NCBI GenBank assembly: GCA_965651595.1
Contig: CBFGTA010000001.1
Location: 1 to 51,422, forward strand
Reading direction: 5' to 3'
Length of the DNA: 51,422 nt
Origin: CBFGTA01 sp965651595
GTDB taxonomy: Bacteria; Actinomycetota; Actinomycetes; S36-B12; UBA10799
Below are positions 42,026-49,845 of the stretch, in pieces (within the stretch, counting starts at the first letter, position 1; every line of letters starts with the position of its first letter). The notes under the pieces were generated by a model. The model had not been told where the DNA came from. It searched no databases and was given only the letters and a program-made list of their open reading frames with translations. Position numbers and translations under genes: made by a program.

Positions 42026-44158
42026 TCAGGTGATCGGGGGGCCGGATGCGGGAGGTCGCTCACCGCGATGGCGTTCCTCCCAATCGTCTGATCGGCCTTG
42101 GAGCGCCTTCAGGTAGGCGTTGTAGTCGGCGAGCTCGGTGTCGCCGTGCTGGTAGGTATAGCGGTCGCGTCGTTTACCGGCCCGCAAGTCGCTGCGGCTC
42201 CACTGGATTCCGATGATGACCATGAGTAGCAGCGACGGCAGTTCCGCGATGCCCCAAGCGACCTGACCACCGATCATGCTGTCCTTGACCACGTCCTCGA
42301 TCCATGGGGGTTGCACGAGAACAAACCACGGGTCACCCACCGCGATAGTGGTTTGCATCATCGCGAGAGCAAAAAACGCATGCAAAACAATCGTCACAAA
42401 GACCATAACTAGGCGGGCCCAGTGGGCAAGTGGCTTCGGCCGCGGATCGATACCAATCACCACCCAGGTGAACAGCAGTCCGCTGATGACGAAGTGGCCG
42501 GTCATGAAGATGTGCCCAGCGTGGTTGCTCATTAGGATGCCGAACAGACTCGTGAAGTACAGCACGTACAAGCTGCCGGCGTAGATGGCGACCACCACCA
42601 CCGGGTTCGTGATGATGGCTGCGAACCGCGAATGCAAGGCGCCGAGTAGGAACTCCCGTGGGCCGCGCCCGCCGGTCGGCGACGGCGGCAAGGCGCGCAA
42701 GGCGAGCTGGATGGGAGCTCCGAGGACCAAGGGGATTGGGGAGAGCATGGTGATTGCCATGTGTTGCACCATGTGCCAGCCCACTGAGACTTCCGCGTAG
42801 ACAGCAATGCCGCCCGAAGTGGACCACAAGAAGACGACAATGCCGATCAACCAGGAGGTGGTCTTGGCCCAGGACCAGTGATCTCCCCGCTTCTTCAAGC
42901 GCATGACGCCCGCGAGATACAGCACGGCCGCCGCCACGGCCAGACCAGCAAACAACAAGTCGAGCTGCCACCCGAACATCACTGAACCGAACGTTGGCGC
43001 TGGCGGGAACGGCTTGCCGAGGATCTGCTCGCCGAGAGTGGCGAACTGCTGCTCGGTGCGCGGAGGAGCCGACAGGGTGAGGGCCGCTCCCAACCCGCTG
43101 GCCAGCGTCATCACCGCGAGCTCGAGTCCGATCGCCAGCGCGAATGTCCGGCCGAGTGCTTGAGATCCGCTGGTACGGGCCGCGGCCAACGCTGGCAAGA
43201 TGCGCTTGCGCAGGCGCAACGCTAGGGCCATGAGGGCCATAAACGCCACAATCTTGATCAGCACCACCCGCCCGTAACCGGTTGTGACAAGTTCGCTCGG
43301 CCCGTTGATGCTGGCATAGGTGAACGCCACGCCCGACACGAGGAGCACGATGACGGCGGCTAAGGCGAGGTTGCTGAAGCGCAGGGTCGCCGCCGTGAAG
43401 TCCTCAGTGGAGTTCGGCGCTTTTCGTCCGGTGAACGTGGCCACGCCGATCGCGAGCAAGCCGCCCACCCATAAACTCGCCGCCACGGCGTGCGAGACAC
43501 CTCCGACCATTGCGATTGCGTGGTCGCCCAGAGTTGACGAGTGGCCGGTCAAGGCTGGGAGGGCGATGGCAATAACTGCGGCAGCGAGCCACCAGGTGGC
43601 CGCCGTCGCCCGGGCGGTGAACCACAACCCGATCGACAGAACCAGTGCGATGAGCCCGGATATCAGTAGCGAACGCAGTGGAATGATGTCCCAGGCATAG
43701 ACCGACCACAGCTCGGGATTGAGTGCGGCGGTCCAAGTTTGGCCGAGAGCGACGGCAAAGAACAGGGACGCAGCAATCCAGGTAACGACTGCCCACACAA
43801 GCGACAACACGGCGGCCCTAGTGATCGCCCGGCGCCCCGCTGGAGTCACATAGCGACTCTTGTTGCTTGCGGACAGTATCGCGGCGTAGAGCAATAAGCC
43901 GACCACTGCTATGCCCAACGCGAGAGAGAGGCCCTTGAATGCGGGCCACGCCCAGGACGTGAACGCCCCGGAATCGGGTAACGGGTCGGGCAGTGACTGG
44001 TATCCGCTGCCGGAAAGCCACAATCCCGCCAGAGTGCCCACAGAGACCCCGACCACGAACACCAAGCACACCCGGGCCCAGGAGCTGACTAGGCTGGGTG
44101 CGGCCGGCCCGGGCTCGGTGGGTGAGGACCGGTCGACTTCGGGGCTAGTCGCGCTCAT
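42026..44158 (-). CDS. CopD-CtaG fusion: copper transport and cytochrome oxidase assembly protein
   Basis: Membrane protein of 710 residues with two parts. The N-terminal part (about 1-380) has some eight hydrophobic segments and a CopD-type domain (AMVGGVSHAVAASLWVGGL, VLIKIVAFMALMALA). The C-terminal part (about 395-680) is a caa3-type CtaG domain with the metal-binding His pattern VGWHMVQHMAITML, SNHAGHIFMTGHFVISG and WGIAELPSL. It probably moves copper across the membrane for assembly of cytochrome oxidase. The start at ATG 44158 overlaps the copC stop by 14 bases. Such fusions are usual in actinobacteria. The C-terminal tail (about 665-710) is hydrophilic. Confidence 0.9.
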   Translation of the reverse strand: MSATSPEVDRSSPTEPGPAAPSLVSSWARVCLVFVVGVSVGTLAGLWLSGSGYQSLPDPLPDSGAFTSWAWPAFKGLSLALGIAVVGLLLYAAILSASNKSRYVTPAGRRAITRAAVLSLVWAVVTWIAASLFFAVALGQTWTAALNPELWSVYAWDIIPLRSLLISGLIALVLSIGLWFTARATAATWWLAAAVIAIALPALTGHSSTLGDHAIAMVGGVSHAVAASLWVGGLLAIGVATFTGRKAPNSTEDFTAATLRFSNLALAAVIVLLVSGVAFTYASINGPSELVTTGYGRVVLIKIVAFMALMALALRLRKRILPALAAARTSGSQALGRTFALAIGLELAVMTLASGLGAALTLSAPPRTEQQFATLGEQILGKPFPPAPTFGSVMFGWQLDLLFAGLAVAAAVLYLAGVMRLKKRGDHWSWAKTTSWLIGIVVFLWSTSGGIAVYAEVSVGWHMVQHMAITMLSPIPLVLGAPIQLALRALPPSPTGGRGPREFLLGALHSRFAAIITNPVVVVAIYAGSLYVLYFTSLFGILMSNHAGHIFMTGHFVISGLLFTWVVIGIDPRPKPLAHWARLVMVFVTIVLHAFFALAMMQTTIAVGDPWFVLVQPPWIEDVVKDSMIGGQVAWGIAELPSLLLMVIIGIQWSRSDLRAGKRRDRYTYQHGDTELADYNAYLKALQGRSDDWEERHRGERPPASGPPIT

Positions 44159-44717
44159 CGCTGTTGTCGGCGCTAGCTCGGACCCGCCTAATCCACCATC
44201 CAGCTAGGCCCGCAACGAGCAGAACCACGACGAGGGCTATGACGGGCAACACCCAACCTGGCAAGCCGCCGGATTCTTCGGTGTGTGTTGAGTCGTCGGC
44301 AGCGATGGCCGGAGTGTCTGGCCCTGGTTCGTAGGTCGTTCCGGTGGTGACTGCAAATGTGAACTCACCGGTTTGCGGGTGCCCGTCTGACCCCACGTTG
44401 CGCCAGATGACCGTGAATCGGCCAGCTGGTTGGCCTTCGGGCCAGGCGGCTGTGGCTGTCGTTCCCGACACGCTGACTGGCGACAAGTCGATCGTTTCGC
44501 CTGTCGGAGTTTGAGCGACCATTCCGGTCGAATCGGCCAAGGGGCGGTCGTTGAACGTCAGCGTGATGGACGAGGGCTGCTCAGCCAGGCGCGCATTGTC
44601 AGCTGGCTGAGACTCCACGAGATCTGCGTGGGCTAGGGCCGGGCCAGCAAGCAACCCAGCAGTGGCCAGCACCACAGCGACTAGGGACGCAAGGGCAGGC
44701 AATCGAAATGCAGTCAC
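44145..44717 (-). CDS. CopC-domain copper-binding protein
   Basis: Protein of 190 residues with a signal peptide ending ALA, so that the mature chain starts with HADLVESQPADN. That N-terminal His is the Cu(II) ligand typical of CopC. The conserved GSDGHPQTGEFTFAV supplies the other ligands (Asp, His). A single C-terminal membrane segment (VLPVIALVVVLLVAGLAGWW) anchors it outside the membrane. I start at GTG 44717, behind AAGGGG; the open frame extends to 44819 over the terminator hairpin. It overlaps the CopD-CtaG gene, to which it may pass copper. Confidence 0.9.
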   Translation of the reverse strand: MTAFRLPALASLVAVVLATAGLLAGPALAHADLVESQPADNARLAEQPSSITLTFNDRPLADSTGMVAQTPTGETIDLSPVSVSGTTATAAWPEGQPAGRFTVIWRNVGSDGHPQTGEFTFAVTTGTTYEPGPDTPAIAADDSTHTEESGGLPGWVLPVIALVVVLLVAGLAGWWIRRVRASADNSDERD

Positions 44718-44782
44718 GCTCACCCCTTCACCATAAGCCACCGTGAGCCCGGGCCCACGGGCAGATGCTCGTACACAACGCA

Positions 44783-44819
44783 GTGGGCCCGCCTCCCGTG
44801 TGTGAGGAGGCGGGCCCAC
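44783..44819 (-). terminator. Terminator hairpin of the acyl-CoA dehydrogenase gene
   Basis: A perfect 14-bp stem, GTGGGCCCGCCTCC (44783-44796) with GGAGGCGGGCCCAC (44806-44819), and a 9-base loop. It begins 18 bases after the dehydrogenase stop codon on the minus strand and ends before the copC start. No U-tract. Confidence 0.75.
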
Positions 44820-44837
44820 CAGAAAGGCGCTGCGCGG

Positions 44838-46670
44838 TTAGAACAGCTCTTCGGGCATGTCCATGATGTCGAGCTCGGTTGCCTCGGCTACGGCACGCTC
44901 GGCGGCGATCAGCGGAAGTTGGTTCTGAGCAAACCACTTGGCGGTGTGAATCTTGCTGGTGTAGAAGTTCACGTCCCGCTCCGACGGGCCCGCAGCCAGG
45001 GCCGCCGTCGCCACGTCGGCCTGCCGGAGCAGCAGCCATCCGATGACTAGGTCTCCACAGGCCATCAACAAGCGCGAAGTGTTGAGGCCCACGCGGTACA
45101 GCTCGCTCGGGTTCTCTTGCACCTTCATGAGCCAGCCGCCCATGACGCCGATCATTCCCTGGACGTCTTCGAGGGCCTTGCCGAGCAGTTCGCGCTCAGC
45201 AGCGAGGAGGTCGCCATCACCGGTCGCCTTGATCGTCTCGGTGATCTCCCCGGCCAGTTTGGTGACTGCCTGGAACTGATCGCGGACCATTTTGCGGAAG
45301 AAGAAATCCATGCCCTGGATGGCGGTGGTTCCTTCATACAGCGTGTCAATCTTGGCGTCGCGGACGTACTGCTCGAGTGGGTAGTCGAGCAGGAAGCCCG
45401 AGCCTCCGAAGGTCTGCAGCGATTCTGTGCCCAGCAGTACCCAGGCGCGTTCTGAGCCCACGCCCTTCACGATCGGCAACAGCAGGTCATTGAGTCGATC
45501 ACTCATATCGCCGTCGCCGTGCGTCGAGTGGTGCAGCATGACGTCGTCCTGCTGCTTGGCCGTGTAGTGCACCAGTGCCCGTAGGCCTTCGGCATAGGCC
45601 TTCTGCCGCATCAGGCTGCGGCGCACATCAGGGTGGTGGGTGATTGTCACGCGCGGGGCTGTCTTGTCGAGCATCTGCGTGAGGTCAGCGCCTTGGACGC
45701 GGTTCTTCGCGTAGTCGAGAGCATTGAGATAACCCGTAGACAAGGTGGCGATTGCTTTCGTGCCCACCAGCATGCGGGCGTACTCAATGACCTTGAACAT
45801 CTGGGCGATGCCGTCGTGGATGTCACCGACGAGCCAGCCGATGGCCGGTTCTCCGTCGCCGAAAGTGAGTTCGCATGTGGTCGACGACTTGATGCCCATC
45901 TTCTTTTCGAGGTTGGTTGTGTAGACGCCGTTGCGCTCGCCGAGGTCACCAGTCTGTGAGTCGAAGTGGAACTTCGGTACCACGAACAAGCTCAGGCCCT
46001 TGGTGCCCGGCTGTGCGCCCTCAGGTCGGGCAAGAACCAGGTGGATGATGTTCTCGTTGATGTCGTTTTCACCATTGGTGATGAAGCGCTTGACGCCTTC
46101 GATGTGCCACGTGCCATCAGGCTGTTCGGTCGCCTTGGTGCGCCCGGCTCCCACGTCGGAGCCAGCGTCGGGCTCGGTCAAGACCATCGTGGCGCCCCAC
46201 TTGCGCTCAATCATGATCTGCGCCCAGTGCTTCTGCTCCTCGTTGCCGAGGGCGTCGAGGATTGCCGCGAAACCGGGTCCGGCCAAAGTCATGTAGGCCG
46301 CGGGGTTCGAGCCCAAGAAGAGTTCAGCCATTGCCCAGTTGATGCTGGGGGGCGCGCCGGAACCGCCTAGGCTTTCGGGCAGGGGGGCTGCCCAGTAGCC
46401 GCAGTCCCACAGCTTGTCGAAGGACTCTTTGAACTTTTCGTCCAACACGACCGTCTTTGCTTCCGGGTCGAAGATGGGTGCGTTGCGGTCACCGGATTCG
46501 AAGCCTTCAGCCAAAGGCCCCACGGCGAGTTTCTCGGCCTCGCGCAGCAGGTCCCGAGCGACATCGGCATCCATTTCAGAAAACGGCCCCTGACCGAGTC
46601 GATCTTCCAGGCCAAACACCTCGAAGAGGTTGAACTCAATGTCGCGCAAGTTGCTCTTGTAGTGGCCCAT
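44838..46670 (-). CDS. Acyl-CoA dehydrogenase (large, FadE5-like form)
   Basis: Flavoenzyme of 610 residues, longer than the usual 380 because of an extended N-terminus (MGHYKSNLRDIEFNLFEVFG) and an extra C-terminal domain. Typical motifs are MVLTEPDAGSD, KRFITNGEND, ESLQTFGGSGF and the catalytic-base region LYEGTTAIQGMDFFFRK. It would catalyse the first step of fatty-acid beta-oxidation, passing electrons to ETF. ATG 46670 has AGAAGGAG upstream. A near-perfect palindrome at 46782-46797 lies about 110 bases upstream and may be a TetR-type operator. It is a single-gene unit with a strong terminator. Confidence 0.92.
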   Translation of the reverse strand: MGHYKSNLRDIEFNLFEVFGLEDRLGQGPFSEMDADVARDLLREAEKLAVGPLAEGFESGDRNAPIFDPEAKTVVLDEKFKESFDKLWDCGYWAAPLPESLGGSGAPPSINWAMAELFLGSNPAAYMTLAGPGFAAILDALGNEEQKHWAQIMIERKWGATMVLTEPDAGSDVGAGRTKATEQPDGTWHIEGVKRFITNGENDINENIIHLVLARPEGAQPGTKGLSLFVVPKFHFDSQTGDLGERNGVYTTNLEKKMGIKSSTTCELTFGDGEPAIGWLVGDIHDGIAQMFKVIEYARMLVGTKAIATLSTGYLNALDYAKNRVQGADLTQMLDKTAPRVTITHHPDVRRSLMRQKAYAEGLRALVHYTAKQQDDVMLHHSTHGDGDMSDRLNDLLLPIVKGVGSERAWVLLGTESLQTFGGSGFLLDYPLEQYVRDAKIDTLYEGTTAIQGMDFFFRKMVRDQFQAVTKLAGEITETIKATGDGDLLAAERELLGKALEDVQGMIGVMGGWLMKVQENPSELYRVGLNTSRLLMACGDLVIGWLLLRQADVATAALAAGPSERDVNFYTSKIHTAKWFAQNQLPLIAAERAVAEATELDIMDMPEELF

Positions 46671-46781
46671 GGCCTCTGCTCCTTCTCCGTTAGCTGTCGC
46701 TGATTCCAGCCTGACAGTTCATGCGTGTGCGGTTGGTCGCGCAAGTGAGACTGGCCGCGTAACACTGCATACATCCATGAT

Positions 46782-46797
46782 GCTACTCGCGAGTAAC
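46782..46797 (-). promoter_or_regulatory. Palindromic operator-like site upstream of the acyl-CoA dehydrogenase
   Basis: GCTACTCGCGAGTAAC has a perfect 12-bp core (TACTCGCGAGTA, 46784-46795) and only one mismatched outer pair. On the minus strand, TTACTC is followed after 17 bases by TGTATG, a poor promoter match that would put the palindrome at the -35. TetR-type fatty-acid regulators bind sites of this form. Confidence 0.5.
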
Positions 46798-46871
46798 ATG
46801 CGCGACGAACTTGGGTAGATCGCCCGCGAGATCTGAGTCACTCAGCGGCGCGTCGGGATCGGTTGCTCGTG

Positions 46872-47345
46872 TCAACCCGCCAAGTGGCGGTCGTCCTGGG
46901 TCAACCCCCGGACCAGGCCAGCCGTCACTGTCAGGCCAGCGATGATGTTCATCAGTGACAGCAGGACTCGAGTCGACGCGGGGACTTCCGGGGGCTGAGC
47001 CAGCGGTCCGGTGAGGGACACAGCCGTGAGAAACAGCCCGGCCACCGCCACGACGGGAACCGGCTTACGTACCAATCGGGCAACAATGCCTGCTGCCAGA
47101 CCACCTGCTAGTCCGGCGAGCAGAGATGCACCAGCAACAGACAGAGCTGTCACCCGATCGATGGTGCCATTTACTTCGACGTAGGCCTCAAAGGGAACCC
47201 CCACGGCACTCCCGATGGTCCACACAGCGACGTTCGCCGCGGCAGCCATCAGTGCCCAGATCAGTCCCGCGCGGATACTGCGTCGAATCCGGCGCAGCGG
47301 ACGCGGGTCACGGGGCGGAGGGGCAGGAGCGGGCACAGTGGCCAA
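46872..47345 (-). CDS. Small membrane protein, DUF6069-like
   Basis: Protein of 157 residues with a proline-rich cytoplasmic start, a basic RRIRRSIRAG stretch, and four hydrophobic segments (about 25-50, 65-90, 100-115, 125-145). The overall plan resembles the actinobacterial family DUF6069, whose function is unknown. It starts at ATG 47345, with an indistinct ribosome-binding site. The neighbours (an M23 peptidase upstream on the same strand, an acyl-CoA dehydrogenase downstream) do not suggest a role. Confidence 0.68.
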   Translation of the reverse strand: MATVPAPAPPPRDPRPLRRIRRSIRAGLIWALMAAAANVAVWTIGSAVGVPFEAYVEVNGTIDRVTALSVAGASLLAGLAGGLAAGIVARLVRKPVPVVAVAGLFLTAVSLTGPLAQPPEVPASTRVLLSLMNIIAGLTVTAGLVRGLTQDDRHLAG

Positions 47346-47438
47346 GCTAACTCAGTCGTTATCTGTACGGAGCCCCCGGCACGCCCGCCAGTCATCAGCG
47401 GGAGCGCGATAGGCCAGCTGCGGTCGGGTGTTCGGTCC

Positions 47439-48434
47439 TCAGCGGGGAATGATCCAGATTTCGTCGGTGGCGGTAGCCACAGTACGAAGGAACAGGTTGG
47501 TGGGTTTGGCACCGCGACCGGGTAGACCGTAGTTCGCCTTGAGCGATCTCACATGTTGGCGGAAAGCCGTGGTGACCACCGGAGTTCGCTCGGAGAATCC
47601 GGTGGCCCGCTTGATGCGCTTGACGGACACGTGTTGCCCCCGGGCCTTCACGGCCGCGCGCAGCCGAGGACCGTGGACCTTCAGCCGCTTCCAGAGGCGT
47701 TGGGGCTCCCAGACGAGGCTTTGCGGCAAAGACAGGTAGTTGTAGCGGCTCTGTGCGGCTGGAGTGTCGGCTCCGGGTCCAGTCGCGGGGGCGCAACCTC
47801 GGAAGGTGGCCAGGTGTAGATGTGGTCCGGTGCTGTTGCCGGTATTGCCGCTGTATCCGAGCAGGGTTCCGGTACCAGCAATGGGCCGTCCCTGGGCATC
47901 TAGGCGGGGGCTCGACACCGTCTGCCCGACAGTGACCGGGATCCCGGGAGACATGTGCTGCCAGTAACTCGACACTTGCTTGCCAAAGATGGTGTGACAG
48001 ATGAGAACCCAGTTCGACGGTGCGCCCGAGCCGGGATTGAATCCGGGCGGGTTGTTCGCGACGCCATCATTGACGCCAATGACAACTCCGCGGCGAGGAG
48101 CGTACAAGGGTGTGCCGCTCCACATCGCCACGTCCCACGCCCGGTGGGCACGGTTATTGCTGTAGGCCCAGCTGGCTGACAGACGAATGGCGCCGATCCA
48201 GGCTGGGCTCGACACCATCGTGCCAGCGAAGGTCGTGTTGGGCGGTGGGGCCGTCTGGGGGGTGGTGATGGGCGGAAGGGTGGCATCTCCGTCTTCACCG
48301 GTCCAGCCCTTTTGGGCTCCGACCTCAGACGTGTTCGTGGGCCCGCCGGGAATCGTTACGACCAGCATTGCTACCGCAGCGCATGCAGCTCCCGCCAGCG
48401 TCAGGCGATGCCTGCTGCGGATGGTGGATGCCAC
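47439..48434 (-). CDS. Secreted M23 peptidase with C-terminal extension
   Basis: Protein of 331 residues. A signal peptide (LTLAGAACAAVAMLVVTIP) is followed by a Pro/Thr-rich linker and an M23 domain at about residues 75-225 with both zinc motifs, HRAWDVA (HxxxD) and PHLHLA (HxH), plus YWQHMSPG. A C-terminal region of about 100 residues is basic (KVHGPRLRAAVKARGQ) and ends WIIPR; it may bind the wall. The domain has an insertion between motifs (NNPPGFNPGSGAPSNW) absent from the other M23 protein here. The start is ATG 48434. It is divergent from the two small secreted proteins. Confidence 0.88.
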   Translation of the reverse strand: MASTIRSRHRLTLAGAACAAVAMLVVTIPGGPTNTSEVGAQKGWTGEDGDATLPPITTPQTAPPPNTTFAGTMVSSPAWIGAIRLSASWAYSNNRAHRAWDVAMWSGTPLYAPRRGVVIGVNDGVANNPPGFNPGSGAPSNWVLICHTIFGKQVSSYWQHMSPGIPVTVGQTVSSPRLDAQGRPIAGTGTLLGYSGNTGNSTGPHLHLATFRGCAPATGPGADTPAAQSRYNYLSLPQSLVWEPQRLWKRLKVHGPRLRAAVKARGQHVSVKRIKRATGFSERTPVVTTAFRQHVRSLKANYGLPGRGAKPTNLFLRTVATATDEIWIIPR

Positions 48435-48744
48435 GGTTGTCCTCCTTGGTCGGCCAATCCCCGTTCCCCTACCGTGCGTGCAACAGACCCACTGATGCGA
48501 CCGCAGCCTCGCCTAAGCAGACGATTACTACTGGAACTTGTGGACTTTCACATCTGAAGTCGGGAAGGTTCGGCTTGTTGGCACGGCTCGTGATGCAGGG
48601 TCTATGGCTCTGAAGTCATCCGTGCCGCGCAGGCTCTCACGGCACCTTTGGCCGCTGGCGCTACACGTGGGATTGCTAGCGACGGGCCGGACGTGTACAG
48701 ATGGAGGAACAACATGAGGTGCTCAGGCTGGCAAGGAGGATCGG
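48435..48744. other. Divergent intergenic region M23 peptidase-small secreted proteins
   Basis: 310 bases between an M23 gene (minus) and the small lipoprotein-like gene (plus). TTGGCA (about 48578-48583) with TCTATG (about 48600-48605) has a 16-base spacer and could be a promoter. Nothing else is convincing. Confidence 0.35.
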
Positions 48745-49236
48745 ATGGTCGACCTCAAGAAACTCGGGATTCTGGCCATTGCCATTCTTGTGGTGGGGGC
48801 TGGCGCGGGGGCGTGCGCTGGCGACACAGACGCAACCGGAGCAGTGGAACAGCAACAATCAGCGACGCCCAGTGGCTTTCATTTTGCGATTGACTTCGTC
48901 GGCGCGGGCGACGTCGAGAGTGTGACGTTCTGGATTTTCGACGACACGGGAGTGCTGCAAGGCTCAAGCTGTGTGGGAGCCCGGGCTGCCCGCAGCCACT
49001 CGAAACCTCCTGCCGCGCTGCTCGCGGCCCACTCGGCGGTCTACGTAGGGGCTTCGTCGTCTGAGCAGCAGTGCCACGCCGATCCGCCAGCCGGGGCAGC
49101 CCCGCAGCCAGATCCCACGGACCAGATCACCTACACGGACCGGTGCTGGCGATCAGAGTTTTTGGCCAGCAATCCGGTCGATCTTGGATACAGAGCAGAT
49201 TTCGCAACCGCAGACGTGCCTTTGTGTACGTCGTGA
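48745..49236 (+). CDS. Small secreted, possibly lipid-anchored protein, unknown function
   Basis: Protein of 163 residues starting at ATG 48745 with a very good AAGGAGG six bases upstream. The N-terminus (KKLGILAIAILVVGAGAGAC) is a signal sequence, and the Cys may be a weak lipobox (AGAC), so the protein could be a lipoprotein. The mature part has four further cysteines and the patch FHFAIDFVGAGDVESVTFWIFDD. No catalytic motif is visible and I recognise no family. A second small secreted protein follows 30 bases downstream, so both are probably made together. Confidence 0.7.
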   Translation: MVDLKKLGILAIAILVVGAGAGACAGDTDATGAVEQQQSATPSGFHFAIDFVGAGDVESVTFWIFDDTGVLQGSSCVGARAARSHSKPPAALLAAHSAVYVGASSSEQQCHADPPAGAAPQPDPTDQITYTDRCWRSEFLASNPVDLGYRADFATADVPLCTS

Positions 49237-49266
49237 TGCCGGAATGGTGAATTGAGAGGTGGGACC

Positions 49267-49779
49267 ATGAACCGGATCTGGAAGGTACTCCTGGCCGGAT
49301 TGACGGCCGGAACGCTCGTGGGCGCAATCACACTGGCAGCTGCCGGGCCAGCCGCAGCAAGTTGCATCTACAACCTCGGAGACAACGTCGCCAGTGACAT
49401 CGGTGAGCCAGCCACCAGCGTCATTGCAGTCGGATTCTCCAGCACGGGCACCGGTGTCGAGGGCTACTCCAGCGAGTACCTTCCGCCGGGCTCCTCGCAG
49501 TGTTGGAACGATCATGGCTGGGCGGGTGGTTTCGTGACCAACTCCGGTTGGGGTGGCGACCTCGCGGTGGCGCAGTTCTTCAACGGATTGACTATCGATG
49601 CGGGAGAATGGATCGTCGTCGGGGCCGTGAATGACCCTGCCGCGCAACGCAACGATTTGTGTTCAGGTCCTTTCGTCCCAGCCGGGTGGGCACAGTACAA
49701 CGTCAACAACGGGCCGTGGTTTGCTAGTCAAACGGACACTGCCTTCGACTGTGCGAGCGTCGTTCCCGGTGAGGAATAG
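49267..49779 (+). CDS. Small secreted cysteine-containing protein, unknown function
   Basis: Protein of 170 residues. The start at ATG 49267 has GAGAGGTGGG upstream. A signal peptide (LLAGLTAGTLVGAITLAA) probably ends at AAA-SC, placing a Cys almost at the mature N-terminus. The mature chain has four cysteines, likely two disulfides, and is rich in Gly, Ser and Trp (GWAGGFVTNSGWGGD, GEWIVVGAVNDP). No family recognised. It follows a second secreted-protein gene by 30 bases and converges on the carotenoid oxygenase, whose stop is 66 bases away. A secreted structural or binding role is likely. Confidence 0.7.
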   Translation: MNRIWKVLLAGLTAGTLVGAITLAAAGPAAASCIYNLGDNVASDIGEPATSVIAVGFSSTGTGVEGYSSEYLPPGSSQCWNDHGWAGGFVTNSGWGGDLAVAQFFNGLTIDAGEWIVVGAVNDPAAQRNDLCSGPFVPAGWAQYNVNNGPWFASQTDTAFDCASVVPGEE

Positions 49780-49845
49780 CCAGCGGGCACTTGTGGGCGA
49801 GAACCCAGTCGGTGGCCAGTTGTGGCCGCTCGCGCGCCTAGCAGT

